From the NCBI GenBank assembly GCA_964498725.1, contig CAZCHS010000002.1, positions 1 to 64,000 on the forward strand: a stretch of DNA of 64,000 nucleotides, read 5' to 3'. Below, piece by piece: positions 43,550 to 52,777 of this stretch. The notes beneath the pieces were generated by a model. It searched no databases. It was given only the letters and a program-made list of their open reading frames with translations, and was not told the DNA's origin. Position 1 is the first letter of the stretch. The number at the start of each line of letters is the position of its first letter. The position numbers were made by a program, and so were the translations under genes. This DNA comes from JAFGTP01 sp964498725. GTDB taxonomy: Bacteria; Fidelibacterota; UBA2242; JAFGTP01.

Positions 43550-46024
43550 ATGAAAAAAAATTATTCAAAACGAATACAGGAAATTATTTTAGCGGCCCGG
43601 GAAGAGGCGTCGCGACTGGAAAACAATACTGTTGGGTCTGAGCATGTATTGCTGGCTATTTTGAACTCAACTGATTCTACCGCGATTCAGAGTTTGAATT
43701 CCTTTGAATTTGAACTCAAGGATATGATCATGGCGTTGGAAGAATATGCCGATACTGCCCGGGGCGGGCGGATTATCGGATCACTTCCCTTGAACAAAGG
43801 CGTGGAAAAAGTACTACGCAACACCTATCGTGAAGCGCAGTTGCTGCACTCTGATATTATTCGGGATGAACATATTGTACTTTCCATTCTACAAACCAAT
43901 GAAGGGATTGCGGCGCAAACTTTAGCAGAATTTGGAATTAACTACCAAAATTTTCGCGACGCGGTGAAAAAGGATTTAGGGGAGGTTCATGAAGAATCGA
44001 AACAACCTAAAAACAAGAAAAGTAAAACTCCTGCCCTGGACCACTTTTCTCAGGATTTGACTGAACTGGCCAGAAAAGAGCAACTGGATCCGGTGATTGG
44101 CCGTGAAAAAGAGATTGAACGAATGGTACAGATTCTTTCCCGTCGCAAAAAAAATAATCCGGTGCTGATCGGTGAACCGGGTGTCGGAAAAACCGCCATC
44201 GTTGAAGGTCTGGCACTGAGAATTGTCAGCAAAAAAGTACCACGTCTACTGCATAATAAGCGGTTAGTTGCTCTGGATTTGGCTGCCATAGTCGCCGGCA
44301 CCAAATATCGTGGACAGTTTGAAGAGCGTATGAAAAAGATCATGAATGAACTTCAGCAAATCGAAGATACCATCTTATTTATCGATGAAATTCACACCAT
44401 TGTCGGTGCCGGTGGTGCCGGAACTTCGCTGGATGCCTCAAATATTTTTAAGCCGGCCCTGGCGCGTGGCAATATACAATGTATCGGTGCGACAACTCTA
44501 GATGAATACCGGAAAAATATTGAAAAAGACGGCGCACTGGACAGAAGGTTTCAGGAAGTGCGGGTCAAACAGACGTCATTCCAGGAAACCCTGGACATCT
44601 TAAAAGGATTAAGAAAAAGATATGAAGATCATCACGGCGTAAAATATTCTGATGAAGCCCTTTATACCGCCGTTGAATTAAGTCATAAATACATTACCAA
44701 TAATTATTTACCTGATAAAGCAATTGATGTTATGGACGAAGCCGGTTCCAAGGTACACATCAAAGAAGTTATTGTACCGGAAGAAGTCATGCACATTGAA
44801 GAAGAATTAAATGATATTGTCGATCAGAAAGAAGCAGTTGTCAGGGATCAGAATTTTGAAAAAGCGGCTTTATTACGGGATGAAGAAAAACAACTCACTG
44901 AAAAACTGGAACTCGCCAAAAATAAATGGAATATCACCAGCCAAAACAATCCGGTGCAGGTATCATCTGAAGATATGGCAGACATTGTGACTATGATGAC
45001 AGGTATTCCTGTCAATAAAGTTATGGAAACGGAAAATGAAAAGCTGATCAAGATGGAGGAAAATCTCCGCCAGGAAATAGTCGGACAAAATGAGGCAATA
45101 AAGATCCTGGCCAAAGCAATTCGTCGGTCTCGCGCCGGTTTGAAAGATCCGTCAAGGCCAATCGGTACCTTTTTGTTTCTGGGACCTACCGGTGTTGGCA
45201 AGACTGAATTGGCCAAAGTATTATCCCGTTATCTTTTTACCCGGGAAGATGCACTGATAAAAATTGATATGTCTGAGTACATGGAAAAGTTTGCTGTCTC
45301 CAAAATGGTTGGCGCTCCCCCGGGATATGTCGGTTATGAGGACGCCGGTGAATTAACTGAACGGGTCCGGAAAAATCCCTATTCTGTGGTGCTTTTTGAC
45401 GAAATTGAAAAAGCTCATCCTGATGTATTTAATGTGCTATTACAGATTTTTGACGAAGGTAATATAACAGATAATTACGGACGTAAAATCGACTTCAAAA
45501 ATACAATTATTATTCTGACATCCAATATTGGCACCAAAAAATTAGAATCCACTAATATGGGATTTGAAAGTGATGCCGACAGCAATTCCAGGAAGAAAAA
45601 ACAGAATATGATTCTGAAAGAAACCCGCCGTTTATTCAAACCTGAATTTATCAATCGATTAGATGAATTAATTGTATTTAATTCACTGGATAAAGAAGCC
45701 CTGATGCAGATTATTGAACTTCAACTGGCTCTTGTCCAGAAAAATGTTGAATCGAAAAATATAAACCTGGTATTTTCAACCGAGGCTAAAGAACTGATTT
45801 TGGAAAAGGGATATAATAAGCAATACGGCGCCCGCTCAATCAGACGTGCAATCCGCAGCCTGGTAGAAGACGGATTGGCAGAAGCTATTCTGCAAAATGA
45901 AGTGGAAGATTCCAAAGCAATTCTTGCTGATAAAAAAGATAAAGAGCTAATATTTAAAAATATTTCCGAAGAAAAATTACCATCCTACCTCGATTTCCAG
46001 GACACCATTGAAATTCAAAACTAA
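43550..46024 (+). CDS. clpC: ClpC-type AAA+ chaperone, ATP-binding subunit of the Clp protease
   Basis: The protein has 824 residues. It has two N-terminal Clp repeats (about 10-150), AAA1 with Walker A GEPGVGKT (about 206), a UVR/linker region (about 420-455, KEAVVRDQNFEKAALLRDEE) and AAA2 with GPTGVGKT (about 545). ClpB-like disaggregases would have a longer middle coiled coil, so this is the ClpC type. It unfolds substrates for ClpP, which is not in the window. A weak ribosome site precedes the ATG. The gene follows the lol genes directly and is the last of the plus-strand run. Confidence 0.92.
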   Translation: MKKNYSKRIQEIILAAREEASRLENNTVGSEHVLLAILNSTDSTAIQSLNSFEFELKDMIMALEEYADTARGGRIIGSLPLNKGVEKVLRNTYREAQLLHSDIIRDEHIVLSILQTNEGIAAQTLAEFGINYQNFRDAVKKDLGEVHEESKQPKNKKSKTPALDHFSQDLTELARKEQLDPVIGREKEIERMVQILSRRKKNNPVLIGEPGVGKTAIVEGLALRIVSKKVPRLLHNKRLVALDLAAIVAGTKYRGQFEERMKKIMNELQQIEDTILFIDEIHTIVGAGGAGTSLDASNIFKPALARGNIQCIGATTLDEYRKNIEKDGALDRRFQEVRVKQTSFQETLDILKGLRKRYEDHHGVKYSDEALYTAVELSHKYITNNYLPDKAIDVMDEAGSKVHIKEVIVPEEVMHIEEELNDIVDQKEAVVRDQNFEKAALLRDEEKQLTEKLELAKNKWNITSQNNPVQVSSEDMADIVTMMTGIPVNKVMETENEKLIKMEENLRQEIVGQNEAIKILAKAIRRSRAGLKDPSRPIGTFLFLGPTGVGKTELAKVLSRYLFTREDALIKIDMSEYMEKFAVSKMVGAPPGYVGYEDAGELTERVRKNPYSVVLFDEIEKAHPDVFNVLLQIFDEGNITDNYGRKIDFKNTIIILTSNIGTKKLESTNMGFESDADSNSRKKKQNMILKETRRLFKPEFINRLDELIVFNSLDKEALMQIIELQLALVQKNVESKNINLVFSTEAKELILEKGYNKQYGARSIRRAIRSLVEDGLAEAILQNEVEDSKAILADKKDKELIFKNISEEKLPSYLDFQDTIEIQN

Positions 46025-46039
46025 TTAGCATCAAATATA

Positions 46040-46074
46040 ATAACGTCATACTTTTAAGTGAAGTATGACGTTAT
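46040..46074. repeat. 14-bp perfect inverted repeat between clpC and dnaK
   Basis: ATAACGTCATACTT (46040-46053) and AAGTATGACGTTAT (46061-46074) are perfect complements around a 7-base loop. No T-run follows, so it could be a transcript end or an operator. It differs from the CIRCE element (TTAGCACTC-N9-GAGTGCTAA). Confidence 0.75.
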
Positions 46075-46089
46075 GTCTTGCTTGACCCT

Positions 46090-46105
46090 TGGCACACCAT
46101 TTGAA
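46090..46105 (+). promoter_or_regulatory. Possible sigma-54-like element upstream of dnaK
   Basis: TGGCACACCATTTGAA aligns with the sigma-54 pattern TGGCACG-N4-TTGCW in spacing and in the -24 GG, but the -12 GC reads GA. Loss of that C usually weakens binding, so this is speculative. A stress-type promoter for dnaK is expected somewhere here. Confidence 0.25.
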
Positions 46106-46156
46106 AATTTTGTGTGAAATTTTTTGAAAACGAAAATCCAAAATAAAGGAGTGTTT

Positions 46157-48097
46157 ATGGGAAAAATTATTGGTATAGACCTCGGAACAACAAATTCATG
46201 TGTTGCTGTTATCGATGGTGGTGAAGCCCGCGTTTTAGAAAACGCAGAAGGTAAAAAAACCACGCCGTCGGTAGTGGTATTTAAAAAAGATGGTGAACGA
46301 GTTGTTGGCGATACCGCAAAACGACAAATCGTGACCAATCATGATAGAGCCGTCTACTCTATTAAAAGATTTATGGGAAGAAGGTATGATGAAATCACAA
46401 CCGAAAGAGAAGAAGTCCCATACGTAGTGAAAAAAGGCAGTAAAGGCGATGCCCGTGTTGTAATCGGCGATAAAGAATATACGCCACCTGAAATATCAGC
46501 CATGATATTGCAGAAAATGCGGCAAACTGCCGAAGAAAAAATCGGTGAAAAAATTAATGAAGCCGTTGTCACTGTGCCGGCATATTTTAATGATGCTCAG
46601 CGACAAGCGACCAAAGATGCCGGAAAAATTGCCGGTCTGGATGTTAAGCGAATTATCAATGAACCCACAGCCGCGGCCCTGGCCTACGGAATGGATAAAA
46701 AAGGTGATGGTAAGATCGCTGTATTTGACTTAGGTGGCGGTACTTTTGATATTTCAATCCTGGAAATCGGTGAAGGTGTCTTTGAAGTAAAATCAACCAG
46801 TGGAGATACACACTTGGGTGGTGATGATTTTGACAAAGTAGTCATGGATTGGCTGGCTGATGAATTCAAGAAAAAAGAAGGCATTGACCTGAAAAAAGAT
46901 AAGATGGCTGTTCAGAGATTAAAAGAAGCAGCTGAAAAAGCAAAGATTGAGCTTTCTTCCAATATGGAAACTGAAGTCAACCTGCCTTATATCACAGCAG
47001 GGGCGGCCGGCCCATTACACATGCTGGAAAAACTCACAAGGGCTAAATTTGAATCGCTGACATCCCACCTAGTGGAAAAAACCAGAAAACCTTGCCAGGA
47101 CGCATTGAAGGATGCAAATTTGTCAGCATCCGACATTGATGAAGTAATTTTAGTCGGTGGTTCCACCAGAATACCGGCAGTTCAGTCCCTTGTTAAAGAA
47201 ATATTCGGCAAGGAACCAAATAAACGTATGAATCCTGATGAAGTTGTGGCCACCGGTGCTGCGATTCAGGGTGGAGTACTTGGCGGTGAAGTTGATGACT
47301 TGTTGCTTCTTGATGTGACACCATTATCCCTTGGTATTGAAACTCTTGGTGGAGTTTCCACGGTTTTGATTGAAAGAAACACAACAATTCCGGCCAAGAA
47401 AAGCGAAGTGTTTTCAACTGCTGCTGATAATCAGACCAGTGTTGAAATTCATGTTCTGCAGGGTGAAAGAAGTATGGCCAAGGATAATAAAAGTATTGGT
47501 AAATTTCACCTGGACGGCATTCCACCGGCACCAAGAGGCGTACCTCAGATTGAGGTAACCTTTGATATTGATGCCAATGGTATTTTGAATGTCTCAGCAA
47601 AAGACAAAGCGACCGGAAAAGAACAGAGCGTACGTATCGAAACTTCCAGTGGTATTTCTGAAGAAGAAAAAGAAAGAATGGTCAATGAGGCCAAAGCCCA
47701 TGAGGAAGAAGATAAAAAACGCAAGGAAGAGATCAATACTCGAAACCAGGCTGATACGCTGGTTTATCAGACAGAGAAAAATATCAAAGAATATGGTGAT
47801 AAACTTGATGAAAGTGCAAAAAGTAAATTGAATGATGCACTGGAAGAATTGAAAAAGGCCAAGGATAATTCAGATATTGAAGTTGTGAAGAACGCAATTG
47901 AAAATCTGAACAATACATGGTCAGAACTCTCTCAGAATATGTATCAAAATGCTCAGCAGCAGGGTCAGCAGCAACCCGGACAGGGCGCAGCCGGCCAGCA
48001 GCAGCAACAGGGTCAACCGGAATCAGAATCCACCGGTCAGAAAGATGACGATGAAATAGAAGATGCTGATTTCGAAGTGGTTGACGACGAAAAATAA
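46157..48097 (+). CDS. dnaK: Molecular chaperone DnaK (Hsp70)
   Basis: The product is 646 residues. The ATPase domain starts GKIIGIDLGTTNSCVAV and includes the phosphate loops GGGTFDIS and VGGSTRIPAV. The substrate-binding domain follows (LLDVTPLSLGIET). The helical lid ends in a Gln/Gly-rich linker and the typical acidic tail (DADFEVVDDEK). I use the ATG at 46157, because AAAGGAGTG is just upstream; 11 earlier in-frame codons exist. It works with DnaJ and GrpE, which are not in this window. The gene stands alone, followed by a terminator. Upstream are a 14-bp inverted repeat and no CIRCE. Confidence 0.97.
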   Translation: MGKIIGIDLGTTNSCVAVIDGGEARVLENAEGKKTTPSVVVFKKDGERVVGDTAKRQIVTNHDRAVYSIKRFMGRRYDEITTEREEVPYVVKKGSKGDARVVIGDKEYTPPEISAMILQKMRQTAEEKIGEKINEAVVTVPAYFNDAQRQATKDAGKIAGLDVKRIINEPTAAALAYGMDKKGDGKIAVFDLGGGTFDISILEIGEGVFEVKSTSGDTHLGGDDFDKVVMDWLADEFKKKEGIDLKKDKMAVQRLKEAAEKAKIELSSNMETEVNLPYITAGAAGPLHMLEKLTRAKFESLTSHLVEKTRKPCQDALKDANLSASDIDEVILVGGSTRIPAVQSLVKEIFGKEPNKRMNPDEVVATGAAIQGGVLGGEVDDLLLLDVTPLSLGIETLGGVSTVLIERNTTIPAKKSEVFSTAADNQTSVEIHVLQGERSMAKDNKSIGKFHLDGIPPAPRGVPQIEVTFDIDANGILNVSAKDKATGKEQSVRIETSSGISEEEKERMVNEAKAHEEEDKKRKEEINTRNQADTLVYQTEKNIKEYGDKLDESAKSKLNDALEELKKAKDNSDIEVVKNAIENLNNTWSELSQNMYQNAQQQGQQQPGQGAAGQQQQQGQPESESTGQKDDDEIEDADFEVVDDEK

Positions 48098-48120
48098 ATA
48101 GCACTCGATTCTATTAAATT

Positions 48121-48151
48121 AAAAAAGGCTACTGATTCAGTAGCCTTTTTT
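48121..48151 (+). terminator. Intrinsic terminator after dnaK
   Basis: AAAAAAGGCTACT pairs with AGTAGCCTTTTTT around GATTC, ending in a T-run. Confidence 0.93.
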
Positions 48152-48266
48152 AATTTTTGTCCCACACTCTTGTTTTTATTTTTTAAAAAAATAATTATAT
48201 TCTCTTCTTGGATAGAATGACAAATTTATCCAAAATTATTTTGTTTATATTATTATCAGAGGGGAT

Positions 48267-48992
48267 ATGCTAAAAGACAATGTAATCGTTATAACCGGGG
48301 CCAGTAAGGGGATTGGCCGGGTGATGGCGGAAAGTTATTCAGAAAAAGGTGCCAAAATCGTATTGGCAGCCAGAAGTTATGACCTGATGATGAGTTTTTC
48401 AGATCAATTGAAAAGTGATCACCTGATAGTGAAAACAGATGTGAGAGATCAATCTTCTGTTCGCAAAATGATTGAAAAAACCATTGATAAGTTTGGCAGA
48501 ATAGATACGGTTATTAACAATGCCGGCATTATTGAACCCTATGATATTGAAAATACACAACTCAATATTTGGCAGGATATTATGGCAACAAATTTAACCG
48601 GGCCATTTATTGTCACCCAGGAAGCCATTAAATATATGAAACAAACCGGTGGTAAAATCATTTATATAGCCTCAACAGCGGGAATGGGCCCGCGACCCGG
48701 TCGATGTGCTTATTCCGCCAGTAAAGCCGGATTGATCAATTTTGCCATGAGTATGGCTAAATCACTGCATCAGTTTAATATCAAGGTTTACAATATCTGC
48801 CCGTCCGGAACTGCCACTGATTTGCGGGATAAACTGGCATTAACAGAGGATCCAGGCAGTTTGATGCATCCCCGGGATGTTGCCGGTATTGTTGAATATT
48901 GTTTGACAGAACAGGCCGATGTGATCGATGCTCAACCGATCATTGTCCGCTTAAGAGAGGATAATCCACTAAGAGTCAGTGATGAAGAATAA
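48267..48992 (+). CDS. Short-chain dehydrogenase/reductase
   Basis: This 241-residue SDR has the cofactor motif VITGASKGIGR, NNAG (INNAGIIEP) and the catalytic Ser (IASTAG) with YSASK (Tyr, Lys). The order and size are those of classical SDRs. The substrate is unknown; 3-oxoacyl reductase, sugar or alcohol dehydrogenases are all possible. GAGGGG lies close before the ATG. Its stop overlaps the start of the sensor kinase by about 14 bases, so they share a transcript. No related pathway gene lies next to it. Confidence 0.88.
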   Translation: MLKDNVIVITGASKGIGRVMAESYSEKGAKIVLAARSYDLMMSFSDQLKSDHLIVKTDVRDQSSVRKMIEKTIDKFGRIDTVINNAGIIEPYDIENTQLNIWQDIMATNLTGPFIVTQEAIKYMKQTGGKIIYIASTAGMGPRPGRCAYSASKAGLINFAMSMAKSLHQFNIKVYNICPSGTATDLRDKLALTEDPGSLMHPRDVAGIVEYCLTEQADVIDAQPIIVRLREDNPLRVSDEE

Positions 48993-50166
48993 AATTTATT
49001 ACCATTCCGCCACAATTAAGCGAATATTGATCCTGATTGCAATTGTGATGATATTTTCGCTGCTTTTTTATTCGCAAAAAATCGTTAATGATTTGAGGGA
49101 TGACTCGACAAAATTGATGAATTTTTATGCCGAAGTATATACCGATGCCATGTCCTATTCAGGCAATGACCTCAGTTTTGTATTTGAAAAAATAATTCAA
49201 AATATTTCCATCCCTATGATATTATCAGAAAAAAGGGACACGCTTGTACAAACCTGGAAAAATATTGATATAGCGGCAGAGACACCAAGTCAGACGGATA
49301 CTTTAAAAATTTTAGCAAAAATGAGAGAAATGGATAATGCTAATGAACCAATCAGGTTGTCATATGAAGACATTACATTGGGATATATTCATTATGGAGA
49401 TACCGACCTTATCAATAAATTAAGAATGTTGCCATATATTGAGATTGGTCTGGTTTCCCTGTTTATTTTGTTAGGCTATATTGGATTCCAACAAATCCGT
49501 ACCAGTGAAAGAAGTTCAATCTGGGCGGGAATGGCAAAAGAGACTGCGCACCAGTTAGGTACCCCCCTGAGTTCATTAATGGGCTGGCTGGCGGTGATGG
49601 AAAGTGAGGAGCCGGAAAACGATATTGTCAGGGAAATGAAGCAGGATATCAATCGCCTGAATAAAGTGACTAACCGCTTCTCAAAAATTGGCTCAAAACC
49701 GAATATTCAATATGTGATATTAACGCCGGTGATCTTGGAAGCTGTAAAGTATTACCAGCGCCGGTTGCCGCAATTGAACCGGAAAGTTCAAATTATTTTT
49801 GATGATAAAAAACAATTGTATGGAAATATTAATGCTGACATTTTCTCCTGGTCAATCGAAAATTTGATCAAAAATTCAATCGATGCCATCGGTGATAAAG
49901 ATGGTGAAGTGAAAATTGTTTTGTCCGAAAACCGGGAAAAAGAATTAGTGCATATTGACGTTACCGACAATGGAAAAGGCATAGAAAAGAAGAACTGGGA
50001 CAATATTTTTCGGCCCGGCTACAGTACTAAAAGAAGGGGCTGGGGATTAGGACTCAGTTTGACCAGACGAATTGTGGAGCAATATCACGAGGGTAAGATT
50101 TTTGTCAAAACCAGCAAACCCGGGATCGGAACAACTATTCGTATTACCATTCCAAGTAAAAAATGA
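48979..50166 (+). CDS. Membrane sensor histidine kinase
   Basis: The protein has 395 residues. Helices at about 12-32 and 155-172 flank a periplasmic domain of about 120 residues. The kinase part has the phospho-acceptor His in GMAKETAHQLGTPLSSL. The HATPase domain has NLIKNSIDA, DNGKGIEKKNWDNIF and GWGLGLSLTRRIVEQ. GTG (48979) and ATG (48982) are adjacent starts inside the SDR end. No response regulator is adjacent, so it is an orphan here. The HQLGTPLSSL variant of the H-box is common in Bacteroidetes-like kinases. Confidence 0.9.
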   Translation: MMKNKIYYHSATIKRILILIAIVMIFSLLFYSQKIVNDLRDDSTKLMNFYAEVYTDAMSYSGNDLSFVFEKIIQNISIPMILSEKRDTLVQTWKNIDIAAETPSQTDTLKILAKMREMDNANEPIRLSYEDITLGYIHYGDTDLINKLRMLPYIEIGLVSLFILLGYIGFQQIRTSERSSIWAGMAKETAHQLGTPLSSLMGWLAVMESEEPENDIVREMKQDINRLNKVTNRFSKIGSKPNIQYVILTPVILEAVKYYQRRLPQLNRKVQIIFDDKKQLYGNINADIFSWSIENLIKNSIDAIGDKDGEVKIVLSENREKELVHIDVTDNGKGIEKKNWDNIFRPGYSTKRRGWGLGLSLTRRIVEQYHEGKIFVKTSKPGIGTTIRITIPSKK

Positions 50167-50237
50167 TTCGGTTGAGTATCATTTTTATTGATTAATTTGT
50201 AAAATGATAGCAACAATCAAGATTTTTAGGAGGAATT

Positions 50238-50576
50238 ATGAGTTATTGTCCAAAATGTAAATATGAATTTGAAGATGATGTGAAAATCTGTCCTGACTGC
50301 AAGAAGGAATTGGTGGAAAAAAAACCGGTCGAGCAACATGTTGAACGTAAATGGGTGACACTGGATAAAATGACTTCATCTGTGATGGCTGATATGCTGA
50401 AAGAAGCACTGGAAGAAAATGAAATTAATTGTCTCGAAAAATCCGACATGTTTCATAGCGCTTTTGCAATGGAATCCACCTCCATGGCCGGGGGAGCAGT
50501 AGAGATACTGGTACCGGCTGATCAAATTAATAAAGCAAAGAATATTCTGGAACAAATCAACGATCGTGTAACCTAG
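50238..50576 (+). CDS. Zinc-ribbon protein with DUF2007-like domain
   Basis: This 112-residue protein begins with a four-cysteine zinc ribbon (Cys4, Cys7, Cys18, Cys21; CPKCKYEFEDD, CPDC). A DUF2007-like domain (about 40-110) follows, with SVMADMLKEALEENEINC and the VLVPADQINKAKNIL-type ending. DUF2007 is described as a putative signal-transducing domain, but no function is known. AGGAGG gives a strong ribosome site. It precedes hisS by 18 bases, so the two are probably co-transcribed. Confidence 0.82.
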   Translation: MSYCPKCKYEFEDDVKICPDCKKELVEKKPVEQHVERKWVTLDKMTSSVMADMLKEALEENEINCLEKSDMFHSAFAMESTSMAGGAVEILVPADQINKAKNILEQINDRVT

Positions 50577-50594
50577 TAAAAGAAAAAGGAAATT

Positions 50595-51854
50595 ATGGCT
50601 TACAAAAAAATTAAAGGAACCAAAGATATTTTACCCGACGAAATCTGGAAATGGGACTACCTTGAAGAAAAGATAAAAAAACATTTGAAGAACAGCGGAT
50701 ATTTTGAAATACGCACCCCGATTTTTGAAGTTACTGAATTATTTGCTCGCGGCATTGGAGAAGAAACCGATGTGGTTTCCAAAGAAATGTACACTTTTGA
50801 AGATAAAGGCGGCAAAAGCCTGACACTCCGGCCGGAATTGACTGCTCCGGTTATTCGGGCCTATATTGAAAATAATCTTGACCAGATCAATCCGGTCAAT
50901 AAACTTTTTTATATTGGTTCGCTGTTTCGGCAGGAAAGACCGCAAAAGGGACGGCTTCGCCAATTCAATCAGTTTGGTATTGAAATCGTCGGTACTCCCA
51001 ATCCTGAAGCCGATGCTGAAGTTATTCGTCTGATGTATGATATTTTCAATAGCATGGGAATTGATCAGATGACTGTTAAAATAAATAGTATCGGTGGCCG
51101 GGAAAGCAGAATTGAATATCTAAAAATTCTTGATAAAGCGCTTGAAAGCCAATATGATCATCTTTGCCCTACTTGCCAAAAGCGATACCACAAAAACCTG
51201 CTGCGAATCTTTGATTGCAAAAATGAGGGATGCCAGCAGATATTGGATGAGCATGCGCCGGCCATTATTGATCATTTGAATGAAGAAGACAGGGCGCATT
51301 TTGCAGCAGTCAGAAAATTGCTTGATGCCACAGATACTCCTTATACAGTAGAAAAAAAATTGGTTCGGGGACTGGATTATTATACAAAAACAACCTTTGA
51401 AATTACCAGTGATCTGCTGGGCTCACAGGATGCCATTTGTGGCGGTGGGCGTTATGATCACCTGGTTGAGGACCTGGATGGAAAATCCACACCGGCTGTA
51501 GGTGTGGCCTGCGGAATGGAACGGTTAATCCTGGTTCTGGATGAACTGGATGCCTGGCAAAAAGATGAAATGACAAATGTATTTTTTGTTACATTAGGCG
51601 AAAAATCAATTGAAAAAGGATTTCAGTTGGTGACGGAATTGCGCAAGGCCGGTATTCCGGCGCAAATGGATTTTATGCGCCGGTCAATGAAAGCACAAAT
51701 GAGAAATGCCGGCAAGAACAATGCTAATTTTGTTGTTATTATCGGTGAAAATGAGTTGAATGATAATAAGGTAATCTTGAAAAATATGAGAGAACGGAAA
51801 CAAGAAGAAGTTCAATTGGATAAGTTAGTGGAGACATTGATAGAAATATTTTGA
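50595..51854 (+). CDS. hisS: Histidyl-tRNA synthetase
   Basis: The protein has 419 residues. The N-terminal KIKGTKDILPDE is the HisRS opening. Motif 2 is FRQERPQKGRLRQFNQ, the histidine A box is LVRGLDYYTKTTFE, and GGGRYDHLV and GVACGMERL (motif 3) follow. A C-terminal anticodon-binding domain is present (about 325-419). It charges tRNA-His. AAAAGGAAA precedes the ATG. Two terminator hairpins follow and separate it from the convergent thioesterase gene. Confidence 0.96.
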   Translation: MAYKKIKGTKDILPDEIWKWDYLEEKIKKHLKNSGYFEIRTPIFEVTELFARGIGEETDVVSKEMYTFEDKGGKSLTLRPELTAPVIRAYIENNLDQINPVNKLFYIGSLFRQERPQKGRLRQFNQFGIEIVGTPNPEADAEVIRLMYDIFNSMGIDQMTVKINSIGGRESRIEYLKILDKALESQYDHLCPTCQKRYHKNLLRIFDCKNEGCQQILDEHAPAIIDHLNEEDRAHFAAVRKLLDATDTPYTVEKKLVRGLDYYTKTTFEITSDLLGSQDAICGGGRYDHLVEDLDGKSTPAVGVACGMERLILVLDELDAWQKDEMTNVFFVTLGEKSIEKGFQLVTELRKAGIPAQMDFMRRSMKAQMRNAGKNNANFVVIIGENELNDNKVILKNMRERKQEEVQLDKLVETLIEIF

Positions 51855-51880
51855 GATAGATGAAAAAATATTATAAATCT

Positions 51881-51911
51881 AAGAGTCGTCTAATGGATGG
51901 CTCTTTTTTTT
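51881..51911 (+). terminator. Intrinsic terminator after hisS
   Basis: AAGAGTC (51881-51887) pairs with GGCTCTT (51899-51905), including one G-T pair, across an 11-base loop, followed by seven or more T. Confidence 0.8.
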
Positions 51912-51919
51912 AAAAAAAG

Positions 51920-51945
51920 AAAGGCTTGTTAAAAACAAGCCTTTT
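51920..51945. terminator. Second terminator hairpin between hisS and the thioesterase gene
   Basis: AAAGGCTTGTT and AACAAGCCTTT are perfect 11-bp arms with a 3-base loop. There are T- and A-runs on the sides, so it can act for the plus-strand hisS and for the minus-strand thioesterase. Confidence 0.85.
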
Positions 51946-51959
51946 CCCTCCTCCTCACT

Positions 51960-51981
51960 ACAAAAGATATGTATCTTTTGT
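51960..51981. repeat. Near-perfect palindrome in the hisS-thioesterase gap
   Basis: ACAAAAGATA and TATCTTTTGT are 10-bp perfect arms separated by TG. It lies between two convergent genes, so an operator role is unlikely; a third RNA hairpin is possible. The rest of the gap (51982-52123) is AT-rich with no clear signal. Confidence 0.6.
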
Positions 51982-52123
51982 AAATCTATCCTGAAATATT
52001 TGAATTGAAAGTTAATATGTTTGTGTAGTAAAAGTTCATCAACTATAAATTTTTTCTGCATCTATTATAAAAAAATATCCTAAATATAGCAACGAAAAAA
52101 AAAGAAAAATGATGATAAAATTA

Positions 52124-52534
52124 TTATTTATCATTCAGAATCATAGTAAAATTTTTTCTTAATTCCTCCGGTATTTGTTCTGAAATATTTTTTTCATGAT
52201 TAAATAGTACAAAGGTGGCTACAGCTGTTAGGATGTGTTTGCCTGTATCATCATTATATATATCATGTCTGAACTGGACACTTTTATTGCCAATCTTATT
52301 AATACTGGATTCAATTCTGAGCAAATCCCCAAGGAAGGCAGGGGCATAATAATCGACTGTATTATTGGCGACAACCAGACCGTGTTTTTTAGAATATTTA
52401 TTAAAATAGGGTAAATAGCGGTCCTTGACCGTCCAGCGGGCTTCTTCCAGAAATTCCAGGTACCGTGTGTTATTGACATGCCCATAGGCGTCAATATGAT
52501 ATCCACGTACTCTTATTTTGATAATATCAACCAT
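52124..52534 (-). CDS. Acyl-CoA thioesterase (4HBT/hotdog fold)
   Basis: This 136-residue hotdog protein has the 4HBT active-site segment HIDAYGHVNNTRYLEFLEEA with Asp15, as in 4-hydroxybenzoyl-CoA thioesterase and YbgC/YbaW types. It hydrolyses thioesters of acyl-CoA, with the substrate unknown. Many such proteins are single genes used for housekeeping removal of acyl-CoA, as is likely here. No strong ribosome site is visible before the ATG. The upstream 52535-52777 gap is very AT-rich and must hold promoters for this gene and the divergent surface cluster. Confidence 0.86.
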   Translation of the reverse strand: MVDIIKIRVRGYHIDAYGHVNNTRYLEFLEEARWTVKDRYLPYFNKYSKKHGLVVANNTVDYYAPAFLGDLLRIESSINKIGNKSVQFRHDIYNDDTGKHILTAVATFVLFNHEKNISEQIPEELRKNFTMILNDK

Positions 52535-52777
52535 GAATAAATCTATAATTTGATGGGAATTTATAAAAGCATTTTAATTTTTAAAAATATTTAAAGAACC
52601 GTGAAATTAATATTTTATCTTGTTTTTTAGAGGAGTTAACATGGTTTCGAAATGATAATTAATTACAATATTAATAAAATACCCGATAATTTTTAAAAAA
52701 AATTAAAAAACTCTTGATGTTAAATATTTTTAAACTTAATATTAGGAGAAATAAAAAATAGTTTAGATGGGAGGATT

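Noticed and set aside
46040..46156. CIRCE/HrcA operator before dnaK
   Set aside because: The inverted repeat does not match TTAGCACTC-N9-GAGTGCTAA in sequence or spacing.
47941..48040. CAG-rich stretch in dnaK as a microsatellite or expansion
   Set aside because: It encodes the Gln/Gly-rich linker common near the DnaK C-terminus and is not a pure repeat.
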